Shown piece by piece: positions 1 to 7,735 of a stretch of DNA of 64,000 bases. The stretch spans positions 1 to 64,000 of the forward strand of contig JBGTLU010000041.1 of NCBI GenBank assembly GCA_041743935.1. The letters are read 5' to 3'. The stretch's first letter is position 1. Each line of letters opens with the position of its first letter. The DNA comes from JBGTLU01 sp041743935 (GTDB lineage: Bacteria > Bacteroidota > Bacteroidia > Sphingobacteriales > Sphingobacteriaceae). A model generated the notes under the pieces. That model was not told where the DNA came from, searched no databases, and was given only the letters and a program-made list of their open reading frames with translations. Position numbers and translations under genes: made by a program.

Positions 1-425
1 GAAACCGATTTACGAACGTAGTCTGATTTTTGCCGAGCTAGCTCCAGCATTTTATCTTCTACTTTCTTAAACTCATCAGCAGAAAAACTTCTATCCCCAA
101 AATCCACATCGTAATAAAAACCGTTTTCTATTGCCGGGCCAATGCCAAATTTAGTTCCGGGATATAATGCTTCCAATGCCTCTGCCATTAAATGGGCAGA
201 TGAATGCCAATAGGTGTTTTTCCCTTCTGTATCGTTCCAGGTCAGTAAGGTAAGTTTTGCATCGTTCTCTAGTGGGCGAGTTGCATCCCAAATTTCATCG
301 TTAATTTTTGCTCCTAATACATTTCTGGCTAAGCCTTCGCTAATGCTTAATGCAATTTGCATGGCCGTGGTGCCTTTTTCTACTTGGCGAACAGAGCCAT
401 CCGGAAGAGTAATGTTTATCATCAT
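1..425 (-). CDS. thrS: Threonine-tRNA ligase, N-terminal part (runs off left edge)
   Basis: Charges tRNA-Thr with threonine in the cytoplasm. Only the first ~141 codons are in the window. Residues 1-60 form a TGS domain (MINITLPDGSVRQVEKG region). This is followed by the start of the editing/second additional domain with an HSSAH motif (HxxxH), then GIGPAIENGFYYD, all in ThrS order. Two adjacent ATG codons (425-423 and 422-420) are possible starts. A consensus Bacteroidota promoter with TACTTTTG at 447-440 and TTG 20 bases further upstream lies just before them, so the leader is very short. Identity is firm from motif order; the catalytic core lies outside the window. Confidence 0.95.
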   Translation of the reverse strand, partial: MMINITLPDGSVRQVEKGTTAMQIALSISEGLARNVLGAKINDEIWDATRPLENDAKLTLLTWNDTEGKNTYWHSSAHLMAEALEALYPGTKFGIGPAIENGFYYDVDFGDRSFSADEFKKVEDKMLELARQKSDYVRKSV

Positions 426-439
426 GGTTTTAAGAGTTG

Positions 440-470
440 CAAAAGTAGCGTTTTAAGAATAGGCATGCAA
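440..470 (-). promoter_or_regulatory. Promoter of thrS (TTG-N20-TACTTTTG)
   Basis: On the minus strand TTG (470-468) is followed after 20 bases by TACTTTTG (447-440), an exact match to the Bacteroidota sigma-A pattern TTG-N19/20-TAnnTTTG. A start about 6-7 bases further on leaves a leader of under 10 bases before the ATG. Confidence 0.65.
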
Positions 471-482
471 CTTCATACTGTA

Positions 483-1199
483 TTAAAATGAGGCTAAAAC
501 ATCCGCAATGTGGATGGTTTTTATGGGAAGTTCATTTTTTGTGATGTATGCATCGAGATGCATCAAACAAGAACTATCTGTAGATATGATATAATCTACA
601 TTTTGGGCTAAAGCATTATTTATTTTTTGTTGTGCCATGGCGGTAGAAATTGCTTCGAATTTAACGGCAAAGGTGCCACCAAATCCACAACAAGTTTCTA
701 CGTGTTCCATTTCCAGCATGGTTAATCCTTTTACTTTACTTAATAATATTCTGGGTTCTTCTTTTATTTTACATTCTCGAAGAGCGGCACAAGAATCGTG
801 ATATACGGCTTTTCCCTTTAACTCTGCTCCAACTACATCTTTCTTCAAAACATTGACAATGAAATCGGATAATTCGAAAATATTGGATTGTATGGATCGG
901 CATCTGTTATGAATTGCTGTGTTGGTAAATAAATCGGAATAATAATTTTTGACCATGCCAACACAAGAAGCAGATGGAGAAACAATGTAGGTCTGATCGG
1001 AAAAATCGTTTAGGAATTTCTGTCCAACTTCTTTGGCTTCGTCCCAAAACCCTGAATTAAAAGCAGGCTGACCACAGCACGTTTGGTTTGGGTTATAAGA
1101 AACTTCACAACCTAATTTTTCGAGAATTTTTATCGTATTAAAAGCAGTTTGTGGATATACTTGATCTATAAAACAAGGAATAAATAATTCTACTTTCAT
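483..1199 (-). CDS. lutA: LutA/GlcF-type (Fe-S)-binding protein with two CCG domains
   Basis: A 238-residue cysteine-rich protein with two copies of the CCG domain (PF02754 type). The first has C9, C41-C42-G and C79; the second has C137, C170-C171-G and C211. This is the size and layout of LutA/YkgE, the Fe-S subunit of L-lactate oxidation in the LutABC system; related domains occur in GlcF and heterodisulfide reductase. No lutB or lutC is adjacent. It is coupled to the upstream permease gene by an ATGA overlap (1199-1196), so the two are co-translated. Lactate use is an inference from the family; the partner subunits would have to be elsewhere. Confidence 0.85.
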   Translation of the reverse strand: MKVELFIPCFIDQVYPQTAFNTIKILEKLGCEVSYNPNQTCCGQPAFNSGFWDEAKEVGQKFLNDFSDQTYIVSPSASCVGMVKNYYSDLFTNTAIHNRCRSIQSNIFELSDFIVNVLKKDVVGAELKGKAVYHDSCAALRECKIKEEPRILLSKVKGLTMLEMEHVETCCGFGGTFAVKFEAISTAMAQQKINNALAQNVDYIISTDSSCLMHLDAYITKNELPIKTIHIADVLASF

Positions 1200-2491
1200 A
1201 CGTTTGCTTGCAAGGATTTTGTCGCTCTAATTCGGGCTAAAAACACTAGTCCGATAATTAAAATAGCTGTAAAGAATAAAGTAGAAAATCGCATACTTCC
1301 TGTAATAACTTCTAAATAACCATACATGAACGTTCCAAATACAATGGATACTTTTTCTACCACGTCATAAAAACTAAAGTAAGATGCGGTATCTTTTGTT
1401 TTTTCGGGCAGAAGTTTTGAATAGGTTGAGCGGGATAAAGATTGAATTCCGCCCATTACTAACCCCACCACAAATGCTAAAACCATGAATTGTTGGGCAG
1501 TCTGTACAAAATATGCTGAAGTTCCAATTCCAATCCAAATGATTACAGCAATTGAAATACCTCTAATGTTTCCGAATTTAGAGGATAACCAAGAGAAAAT
1601 GTATGCACCGCCAATGGCAACTACTTGTATAATGAGTATGGTTGTAATTAATTCGGTTGTTTCCATGTTTAGTTCTTTGGTGCCAAACAAGGTGGCCACA
1701 TACATTACCGTTTGCACACTCATGTTGTAGAAGAAAAAGGCGTATAAAAATTTCTTTAAATTGGGATGAGACTTTAACTCTTTCCAAACCTTTGATATTT
1801 CTTTATAGCCTTTTAGTATGATATCGCTAGTAATTTTTTTAGTGTGCTCTGCTTTGGGTAACCCAAAAAATGTTATTTGAGCAAAACCTGCCCACCATAA
1901 ACCGGTGGCAACAAAACAGGCTCTGGTTGCAAATGATTCTGTTATTCCAAATTTTTCATGAAAAATGACCAATGTTAAACCAAATACTAACATGATAGTG
2001 CTACCTATGTAACCCATGGAAAAACCCTTGGCAGAAACGGCATCTTGTTTTTCTGGCGGACAAATTTCTGGTAAATAGGCGTTGTTAAAGACTATACTGC
2101 CGGCATAACCTAGCAAAGCGGTGATACTAAGAATGATTCCGAGTTCTACGGTGCTTCCATCAAACCAAAACATGGCAATACACGAAAATGAACCCAAATA
2201 GCAGAAAAACTTCATGAATGTCATTTTTCTGCCACTATAATCTGCAATTCCGGAAAGTAATGGAGAAATTATAGCAATCAGCAAAAAGGAAAAGGAAATG
2301 GCGTAGGAATATAATGCAGTGTTTACGAATTCAATTCCAAAAAAACTTACTTTATCCGTTGTTTCAGAGCTAGTTACAGCATTATAATAAACCGGAAATA
2401 TAGCAGATGAAATGACTAAGGAATAAACCGAATTGGCCCAATCGTACATGGCCCAAGAATTCACTACTTTTTTGTTATAAGTAACCGACAT
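1196..2491 (-). CDS. MFS transporter, Atg22/UMF1-like family
   Basis: A 431-residue integral membrane protein with about 11-12 hydrophobic segments. Its N-terminus reads WAMYDWANSVYSLVISS, the hallmark of the UMF1/Atg22-like branch of the major facilitator superfamily. Yeast Atg22 exports amino acids from the vacuole; bacterial substrates are not established. Translation is coupled to the downstream LutA-type gene by a 4-base overlap, which hints at a role in import or export of a small carboxylate or amino acid, but that is only inference. The ATG at 2491 is the first in frame. Confidence 0.85.
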   Translation of the reverse strand: MSVTYNKKVVNSWAMYDWANSVYSLVISSAIFPVYYNAVTSSETTDKVSFFGIEFVNTALYSYAISFSFLLIAIISPLLSGIADYSGRKMTFMKFFCYLGSFSCIAMFWFDGSTVELGIILSITALLGYAGSIVFNNAYLPEICPPEKQDAVSAKGFSMGYIGSTIMLVFGLTLVIFHEKFGITESFATRACFVATGLWWAGFAQITFFGLPKAEHTKKITSDIILKGYKEISKVWKELKSHPNLKKFLYAFFFYNMSVQTVMYVATLFGTKELNMETTELITTILIIQVVAIGGAYIFSWLSSKFGNIRGISIAVIIWIGIGTSAYFVQTAQQFMVLAFVVGLVMGGIQSLSRSTYSKLLPEKTKDTASYFSFYDVVEKVSIVFGTFMYGYLEVITGSMRFSTLFFTAILIIGLVFLARIRATKSLQANV

Positions 2492-2575
2492 CGCGTAGCG
2501 AATGTAGGGGATTTATTTTAGATAATAAATGAGTTTAAGCAGATGTGTATAATTATATAAACGAAAAAAAATTAT

Positions 2576-2608
2576 ACAAAAAAGCCTCATCTAATTAGAT
2601 AAGGCTTT
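2576..2608 (-). terminator. Intrinsic terminator-like hairpin 3' of the DUF2807 gene
   Basis: On the minus strand AAAGCCT and AGGCTTT arms, extended through ATCT/AGAT, form a hairpin followed by TTTTTTG. It lies 18 bases beyond the stop of the DUF2807 lipoprotein gene and upstream of the permease gene start at 2491. Confidence 0.7.
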
Positions 2609-2625
2609 GCTAAATAAATAGATTC

Positions 2626-3345
2626 TTATTGGTTTTCTAATGGTTTTACACTACCAGAACCGGATATGTTTTGAGAAACAGATACTGGAGAGCCTACGTA
2701 ACGTACTTTGCTTGAACCACTGCTTCTTACATCTAATTTATCGGATACATTTAAAACCAGATTTGCAGAACCACTAGTGTTTACAGTGCAATTATTTACT
2801 GCAAAATCAGGTGCATTTACTTTGCCCGAGCCCGATACTTTAACATTAAATGTATTGGCAGAGCCAGTGAATGTTATACTTCCTGAACCAGATGTAATGG
2901 TTTCTACTTCGTTTGCCTGAATATTTAAATCTATTTTACTTGATCCAGAAGAACTCACGCTAAAATTATCGACATTTAATGTATTGGTAGATGAAATACG
3001 AGCAGATCCGGAAGTTTCTAATGTATTAATATTAGGCGCCGATACCGTTAAAATAATATTGTTTTTAAAATTGAAACATAAATTATCTTTACTTTTTACT
3101 CTAAGTGTTCCGTTAATTTCTTCAACTTCTAATCTTTCAATAATATTATCGTCACCTTGTATGGTTACAGAATATATGGAATCTTGAGTTAAAATTAAAT
3201 CATAAGAGCCTCCAATTTTTATGGCATTAAATCCAGATATATCATACTCTTTGGTAATGTTATTACCAGACCCGGTTATGCAATTTATTGAACAAGAAGT
3301 ACTTAATAATGAAATGGCGAGGATAAATGATACAATTAGTTTCAT
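2626..3345 (-). CDS. DUF2807 (head GIN domain) putative adhesin lipoprotein
   Basis: A 239-residue exported protein. The signal sequence ends in a lipobox (STSC, Cys18), so it should be lipid anchored. The body is a DUF2807 domain: starting at about residue 30 (YDISGFNAIKIGGSYDLIL) it builds repeating beta strands punctuated by SGSG/SGSA turns (for example SGSARISS, SSGSSKIDL, SGSGKVNA), the pattern expected for a right-handed beta-helix. DUF2807 proteins are common in Bacteroidota and described as putative adhesins; no biochemical role is known. It is a single gene with its own terminator. Confidence 0.88.
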   Translation of the reverse strand: MKLIVSFILAISLLSTSCSINCITGSGNNITKEYDISGFNAIKIGGSYDLILTQDSIYSVTIQGDDNIIERLEVEEINGTLRVKSKDNLCFNFKNNIILTVSAPNINTLETSGSARISSTNTLNVDNFSVSSSGSSKIDLNIQANEVETITSGSGSITFTGSANTFNVKVSGSGKVNAPDFAVNNCTVNTSGSANLVLNVSDKLDVRSSGSSKVRYVGSPVSVSQNISGSGSVKPLENQ

Positions 3346-3442
3346 GGTTTTTTAGTTTTAGGTTTTGACGTTGTTTGCCATAACTAAGTTACAGGCTTAC
3401 TCTAAAAAACGTAGATTTTTTTGTAAAATAAATAGTGCAGAA

Positions 3443-4561
3443 TTAGTTGACCGTTTCTAACGATAAATTATGGATGATTTTTTTGGCATTCATCTCATCA
3501 TTAAAATAGGAGTCAAGTATGGTTTTCCGTTCATTTAAATGAACTTCTGTAAATGTAGTAGACATTACTTTATCGTATTTTTCTTTTATTTCATTCATTG
3601 ATTGTGTGATTACACACGTAGATTCTAATTCATTACTTGCTATTGCTTCTGTATTTGCGATACAAAATCTGCCTATAAAAAGAGAATTTAGTAGTTTTAA
3701 TTTCATGCCTGCAGATTTAAACGCATACACCACAGTTGCTTGTGCATCGGCAATTAATTGCTGCATTTGAGCATAATCCGGATTGGGTATTAAAGTAATT
3801 TTATTAGCAATACATGTTTTTATAAGTTGTTTAGATGGGTTTTTGCCGGCAATAACTAGTGCCTTATCTGATAAAACTTTCACTAATTCTAAGGCAACAG
3901 AATTATTTTCTGATACAGATAAATCCGCATGAAATAGTACATATTTTCCTTTTCCAATCTTAGATATTACTTTATCATTTCCGTGGAAGGCAGGCACATA
4001 GGTTACATTATCTATTTTGTCTGAATAATACGTTTTATCTTTTTCTGAAATACAAATTAATTGGTATTCCGAATTCAAATTTTCTTCAAAACACAATAAT
4101 TTTTTTGCTTCATTTTTCAAATAATATCTTCTAAATAAATTCTTCTCTAGGTTTGCCAAATGGTGGTAGTATTGATGTTCGATATTATGTAAACGAACCA
4201 CTTTTATGCGGTTTTTAAGTTCCGGACTGTTTAAAAATGCGCACGTATGCAATCCTTCGAAAAATATTGGATTATTATCTTTTAATAAGTTTTTAAGTAA
4301 CTCATTATCTTTTCTTGATTGCACAATAAATGGAGTTTTAGCCAAAAGTCCAACAGGGTTCATGTTGCGCTTATAGTAATATACTTTTTCACAAAATTCT
4401 TCTAATTCAGAAGATTTATTCCTGCCGTATTCAAAACAATGTAGAATTATCTTAACTCCTAGTTTGTGGAGAGCTTTTAATTTGTAGAAAATATCAATAA
4501 CACCGCCATAATCTGCCGGAAAAGGAATATTAAAAGCAACTATGTGTAAAGTTTTAACCAT
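3443..4561 (-). CDS. Glycosyltransferase, GT4/GT1-like
   Basis: A 372-residue cytosolic protein whose start (HIVAFNIPFPADYGGVIDIF) resembles the N-terminal Rossmann domain of GT-B glycosyltransferases: a glycine-rich loop after the first strand and a helix carrying the acceptor side. The middle has VVRLHNIEHQYY and the C-terminal half ends in a conserved-looking NTEAIASNEL segment. It overlaps the preceding GT4 gene by 8 bases, so both are very likely translated together and act on the same glycan. Donor and acceptor cannot be read from sequence; lipopolysaccharide or exopolysaccharide assembly is the likely setting. Confidence 0.75.
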   Translation of the reverse strand: MVKTLHIVAFNIPFPADYGGVIDIFYKLKALHKLGVKIILHCFEYGRNKSSELEEFCEKVYYYKRNMNPVGLLAKTPFIVQSRKDNELLKNLLKDNNPIFFEGLHTCAFLNSPELKNRIKVVRLHNIEHQYYHHLANLEKNLFRRYYLKNEAKKLLCFEENLNSEYQLICISEKDKTYYSDKIDNVTYVPAFHGNDKVISKIGKGKYVLFHADLSVSENNSVALELVKVLSDKALVIAGKNPSKQLIKTCIANKITLIPNPDYAQMQQLIADAQATVVYAFKSAGMKLKLLNSLFIGRFCIANTEAIASNELESTCVITQSMNEIKEKYDKVMSTTFTEVHLNERKTILDSYFNDEMNAKKIIHNLSLETVN

Positions 4562-5642
4562 TAATACTTTTATAAACGGCCAATAATTGCTTTTCTTCTG
4601 TTTGCCATGATAATTCTTGCTTTGCTAACTGGCAATTATGTTGTAAATTGTGATACAACTCTTTGTCATTAAGTAATTTAGTTATATTTTTTACTAATTC
4701 TGAAACGGTTAAATTATCTATCAATAATCCAACATTATACGTAGAATTTAAAACATTATATTCCGGAAAATTACAGGATATAGAAGGCACAAGCGCATGT
4801 ATGTAATCAAAATATTTATTGGCTAAAGAATAATAATAACTATCTCCTAAATGTTCTAAAACATTTATTCCTAAATAAGCATTTTGTGTTAAATCTTTTA
4901 ATTTTTGAGGACTTATCATCCCCAAAAAAAACACTTTCTCTTGTAGTTTTAAATCCACTACTCTATGTTTAAGTAGATTGTTTAAATCACCATCTCCGGC
5001 TATATATAATGGAACAGAAATTTGCTGCATGCTTTCTACTAATTGCTCTAGCCCTCTTCCCTTATTTAAAGCACCTTGATAGAGTATAAATGGTTTATTT
5101 TTAGGGCTTAACTGCAAATCTGTGTAAAGAGGAACATTTCGAATAACTTTAAAATCTACTGCATATTTCTCCGAATAAATTTTAGCAATCGAAGTGCTAA
5201 CGGTGTAAGCATATTTAATTTTCGGCAGGATATATTGTTCTAATTTCACCCAAAAAAAACGGGTGAAAGGTCTATTTATTAATTCAGGTACTTCGGTAAA
5301 ATATTCATGTGAATCGTATACTAATGGAATTAGCAGTTTTTTAGAAGCAAAATACCCGGCAAACAACGTATCCAAGTCTATAGAACAAATAATATCAGGT
5401 TTATTTTTTATGAGGTAATTTTTAAGCTTCCAATTAAATTCTACGTAAAATAATTTGCCTTTCTCCCATTTACATTGAATCCTAACCTGCTTATAAGATT
5501 TATTTTCTAGCTCCTTAGATGTCTTCTTACTCCGACCAATTAAAGTAATATCATATCCGGCATTAAGTAACGAATTACAGATACGATTCATCCGTTGGTC
5601 GTTATTTAAATCATTGGTTACGGTTAAAAATATTCTCTTCAA
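4554..5642 (-). CDS. Glycosyltransferase family 4 protein
   Basis: A 362-residue GT-B fold enzyme. The N-terminus VTNDLNNDQRMNRICNSL is characteristic of a Bacteroidota GT4 subfamily; YDSHEYFTEVPEL follows at mid-protein and the donor domain contains ILYQGALNKGRGLEQLVES. The start is a TTG codon at 5642: no in-frame ATG exists upstream, and the next internal ATG would remove the conserved N-terminus. It follows recQ by 46 bases and overlaps the next glycosyltransferase by 8 bases. It probably transfers a sugar in cell-surface glycan synthesis; the specific sugar is unknown. Confidence 0.85.
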   Translation of the reverse strand: MKRIFLTVTNDLNNDQRMNRICNSLLNAGYDITLIGRSKKTSKELENKSYKQVRIQCKWEKGKLFYVEFNWKLKNYLIKNKPDIICSIDLDTLFAGYFASKKLLIPLVYDSHEYFTEVPELINRPFTRFFWVKLEQYILPKIKYAYTVSTSIAKIYSEKYAVDFKVIRNVPLYTDLQLSPKNKPFILYQGALNKGRGLEQLVESMQQISVPLYIAGDGDLNNLLKHRVVDLKLQEKVFFLGMISPQKLKDLTQNAYLGINVLEHLGDSYYYSLANKYFDYIHALVPSISCNFPEYNVLNSTYNVGLLIDNLTVSELVKNITKLLNDKELYHNLQHNCQLAKQELSWQTEEKQLLAVYKSING

Positions 5643-5688
5643 AACGAATTTATTTTTACTAAGGTAATGGAATATTATAGGATGTAAA

Positions 5689-7596
5689 TTATTTAGAAAT
5701 ATAACTTAATCTTCCTTCTTCATCATTTTGCAATGTGCCTTCATCCATTAAATATTGTATGGCTTTTAACATTTTATGTTTGGTTATGGAAGTGGTTACA
5801 GCAGAAATTTCTTTTACCGTTAATCTTCTGGAGGCCAGTATATCTTCAAGTTCTTTTTTAATTAATGTCATTTCTGTTGTGCTTACTTGTGTTTTAGCAA
5901 ACTCTAAGCAAACATCACAAACCTCACAATGATCTGATTTTATTTCACCGAAATAAGATAAAAGCAAATTACTTCGGCATGTTATTGAGGTAAAAGCATA
6001 TTGTTTTACAAATTTAATTTGATTGGCATATGTTCTTTTTCTCTCGGCTAAATAACTTTTATTAATTTGAATTGAATTTTCTGCTACTCTGGGTTGTAAA
6101 AAGGTTACAGTTGGTTTATCATTTTGAGGTACGTAACTAATTATTTGTAGCTGATCTAATCTTTGTAAGGCAGAAAGTAATTCATTTTTAGTAATACCCA
6201 TTCGTTTAGCCAATAAGTTTTCGTCTATTTTAATAAATGCATCAAATACACCTCCATAAGAACGTAAAATAGTTTTGAGAATAGCATCATATTGTTCAAA
6301 TTTTACTTGAAACGCATACAAATCTTGGTTGTTAACTAATACTTTTATACGTGAAGGCAACCAAACCGATTCCGAAAAACTCAATAATTCATCTCTTTCC
6401 AAAAAATGAAAACACTTTAAAACAGTAATCACATTTAACTTAAAAGTGGTACAGAAATTTCCAAGATCAACTTCAAATGTTTGTTCATCACCTGCTCCTA
6501 CTGCCACTTGCAGGTAATTACAAAGCGCTTTATATGTGGTATTTATTTCTTCAACGGCAGGATATGCTTGTTCATTTTTTCTATCCAAAACTTCTGGGTC
6601 GCCATTATCTACTAGCATCACTGCGTATGATTTTTGTTCGTCTCTACCTGCTCTACCCGCTTCTTGGTAGTAGGCTTCTAAACTATCTGGAGGCTCTAAA
6701 TGCACAACAAATCTTACATCTGGTTTATCAATACCCATTCCAAATGCATTGGTTGCCACCATCACCTGGATAGTACCGTTCATCCATTTATCTTGCTTTT
6801 TCGACCTGGTAGTTGGGTCGAGACCAGCATGGTAATAATCAGCCGTAACTTTAGAACGCATTAAAAACTTTGCAACTTCTTGGGTCTCCCTCCTATTTCT
6901 TACATAAACTATTCCTGTACCTTTAATCTTAGAGGCAATCTCCACCATTTTATTCAGCTTATCTTCTACGTTTAAAACCACATAAGCCAAATTTTTTCGT
7001 TCAAAACTTTTTTGAAAAACTACATCGGTTTTAAAAGCTAGTTTTTGTTTTATGTCGATGACTACTTCTTTAGTTGCAGTAGCAGTTAATGCCAATACCG
7101 GTATTTTTGGCAAAATTTCTCTAAGTTCTGCTATTCGAAGGTAAGATGGCCTAAAATCATAACCCCACTGAGAAATACAATGGGCTTCATCTACCGCTAA
7201 AAAACTTACGTTCATGTGTTTTATGCGCTCTTTTACCAATTCAGAGTTTAATCTTTCGGGCGATAAATAAAGTAATTTCACATCTCCATAAATACAACTA
7301 TCTAAAGAACTATCTATTTCGCGTTTGGTCATGCCAGATACAATTCCTATTGCTTTGATACCACGTTTTCGAAGATTGCCAACTTGGTCTTTCATCAAAG
7401 CAATTAATGGAGATACAACCACACAAATACCGGGTAATGCTACTGCAGGCACTTGATAACAAATAGATTTTCCTCCACCGGTTGGCAATAATGCAAGTGT
7501 GTCATTTCCTTGCAATACAGATTGGATAATCTCTTCCTGTAAAGGCCTGTATTGATCAAAACCCCAATATTGTTTTAAAATCTGATGCGTGTCCAC
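5689..7596 (-). CDS. recQ: ATP-dependent DNA helicase, RecQ family (variant architecture)
   Basis: A 635-residue 3'-5' DNA helicase. Residues 1-330 are the two RecA-like lobes: TGGGKS (Walker A, ~39-44), DEAH (136-139), TATAT (~171-175), and QEAGRAGRD (motif VI, ~311-319). The four zinc cysteines have the canonical C-x16-C-x2-C-x2-C spacing (C540, C557, C560, C563). They lie about 160 residues later than in E. coli RecQ, after a winged-helix-like region, and no recognisable HRDC domain follows. The start is GTG at 7596 because an in-frame stop (TAA) lies two codons upstream. It probably acts in recombination repair, like other RecQ proteins. Confidence 0.93.
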   Translation of the reverse strand: MDTHQILKQYWGFDQYRPLQEEIIQSVLQGNDTLALLPTGGGKSICYQVPAVALPGICVVVSPLIALMKDQVGNLRKRGIKAIGIVSGMTKREIDSSLDSCIYGDVKLLYLSPERLNSELVKERIKHMNVSFLAVDEAHCISQWGYDFRPSYLRIAELREILPKIPVLALTATATKEVVIDIKQKLAFKTDVVFQKSFERKNLAYVVLNVEDKLNKMVEIASKIKGTGIVYVRNRRETQEVAKFLMRSKVTADYYHAGLDPTTRSKKQDKWMNGTIQVMVATNAFGMGIDKPDVRFVVHLEPPDSLEAYYQEAGRAGRDEQKSYAVMLVDNGDPEVLDRKNEQAYPAVEEINTTYKALCNYLQVAVGAGDEQTFEVDLGNFCTTFKLNVITVLKCFHFLERDELLSFSESVWLPSRIKVLVNNQDLYAFQVKFEQYDAILKTILRSYGGVFDAFIKIDENLLAKRMGITKNELLSALQRLDQLQIISYVPQNDKPTVTFLQPRVAENSIQINKSYLAERKRTYANQIKFVKQYAFTSITCRSNLLLSYFGEIKSDHCEVCDVCLEFAKTQVSTTEMTLIKKELEDILASRRLTVKEISAVTTSITKHKMLKAIQYLMDEGTLQNDEEGRLSYISK

Positions 7597-7735
7597 GGTT
7601 TAAATATACTAAGGTGTCGGCATTAATTAAATCCAAGCACTGAAACTCACTGAAAATCTGTAACATATTATTTGCATGTTATTTTTATTGATAACATTCT
7701 ATAAATTGCGAGTTACAACCAGAAAATTAGTTGCA

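Noticed and set aside
7676..7735. Upstream in-frame ATG of the propeller-amidohydrolase gene
   Set aside because: It would put 20 charged and mixed residues in front of a normal signal peptide; the ATG at 7736 is the natural start.
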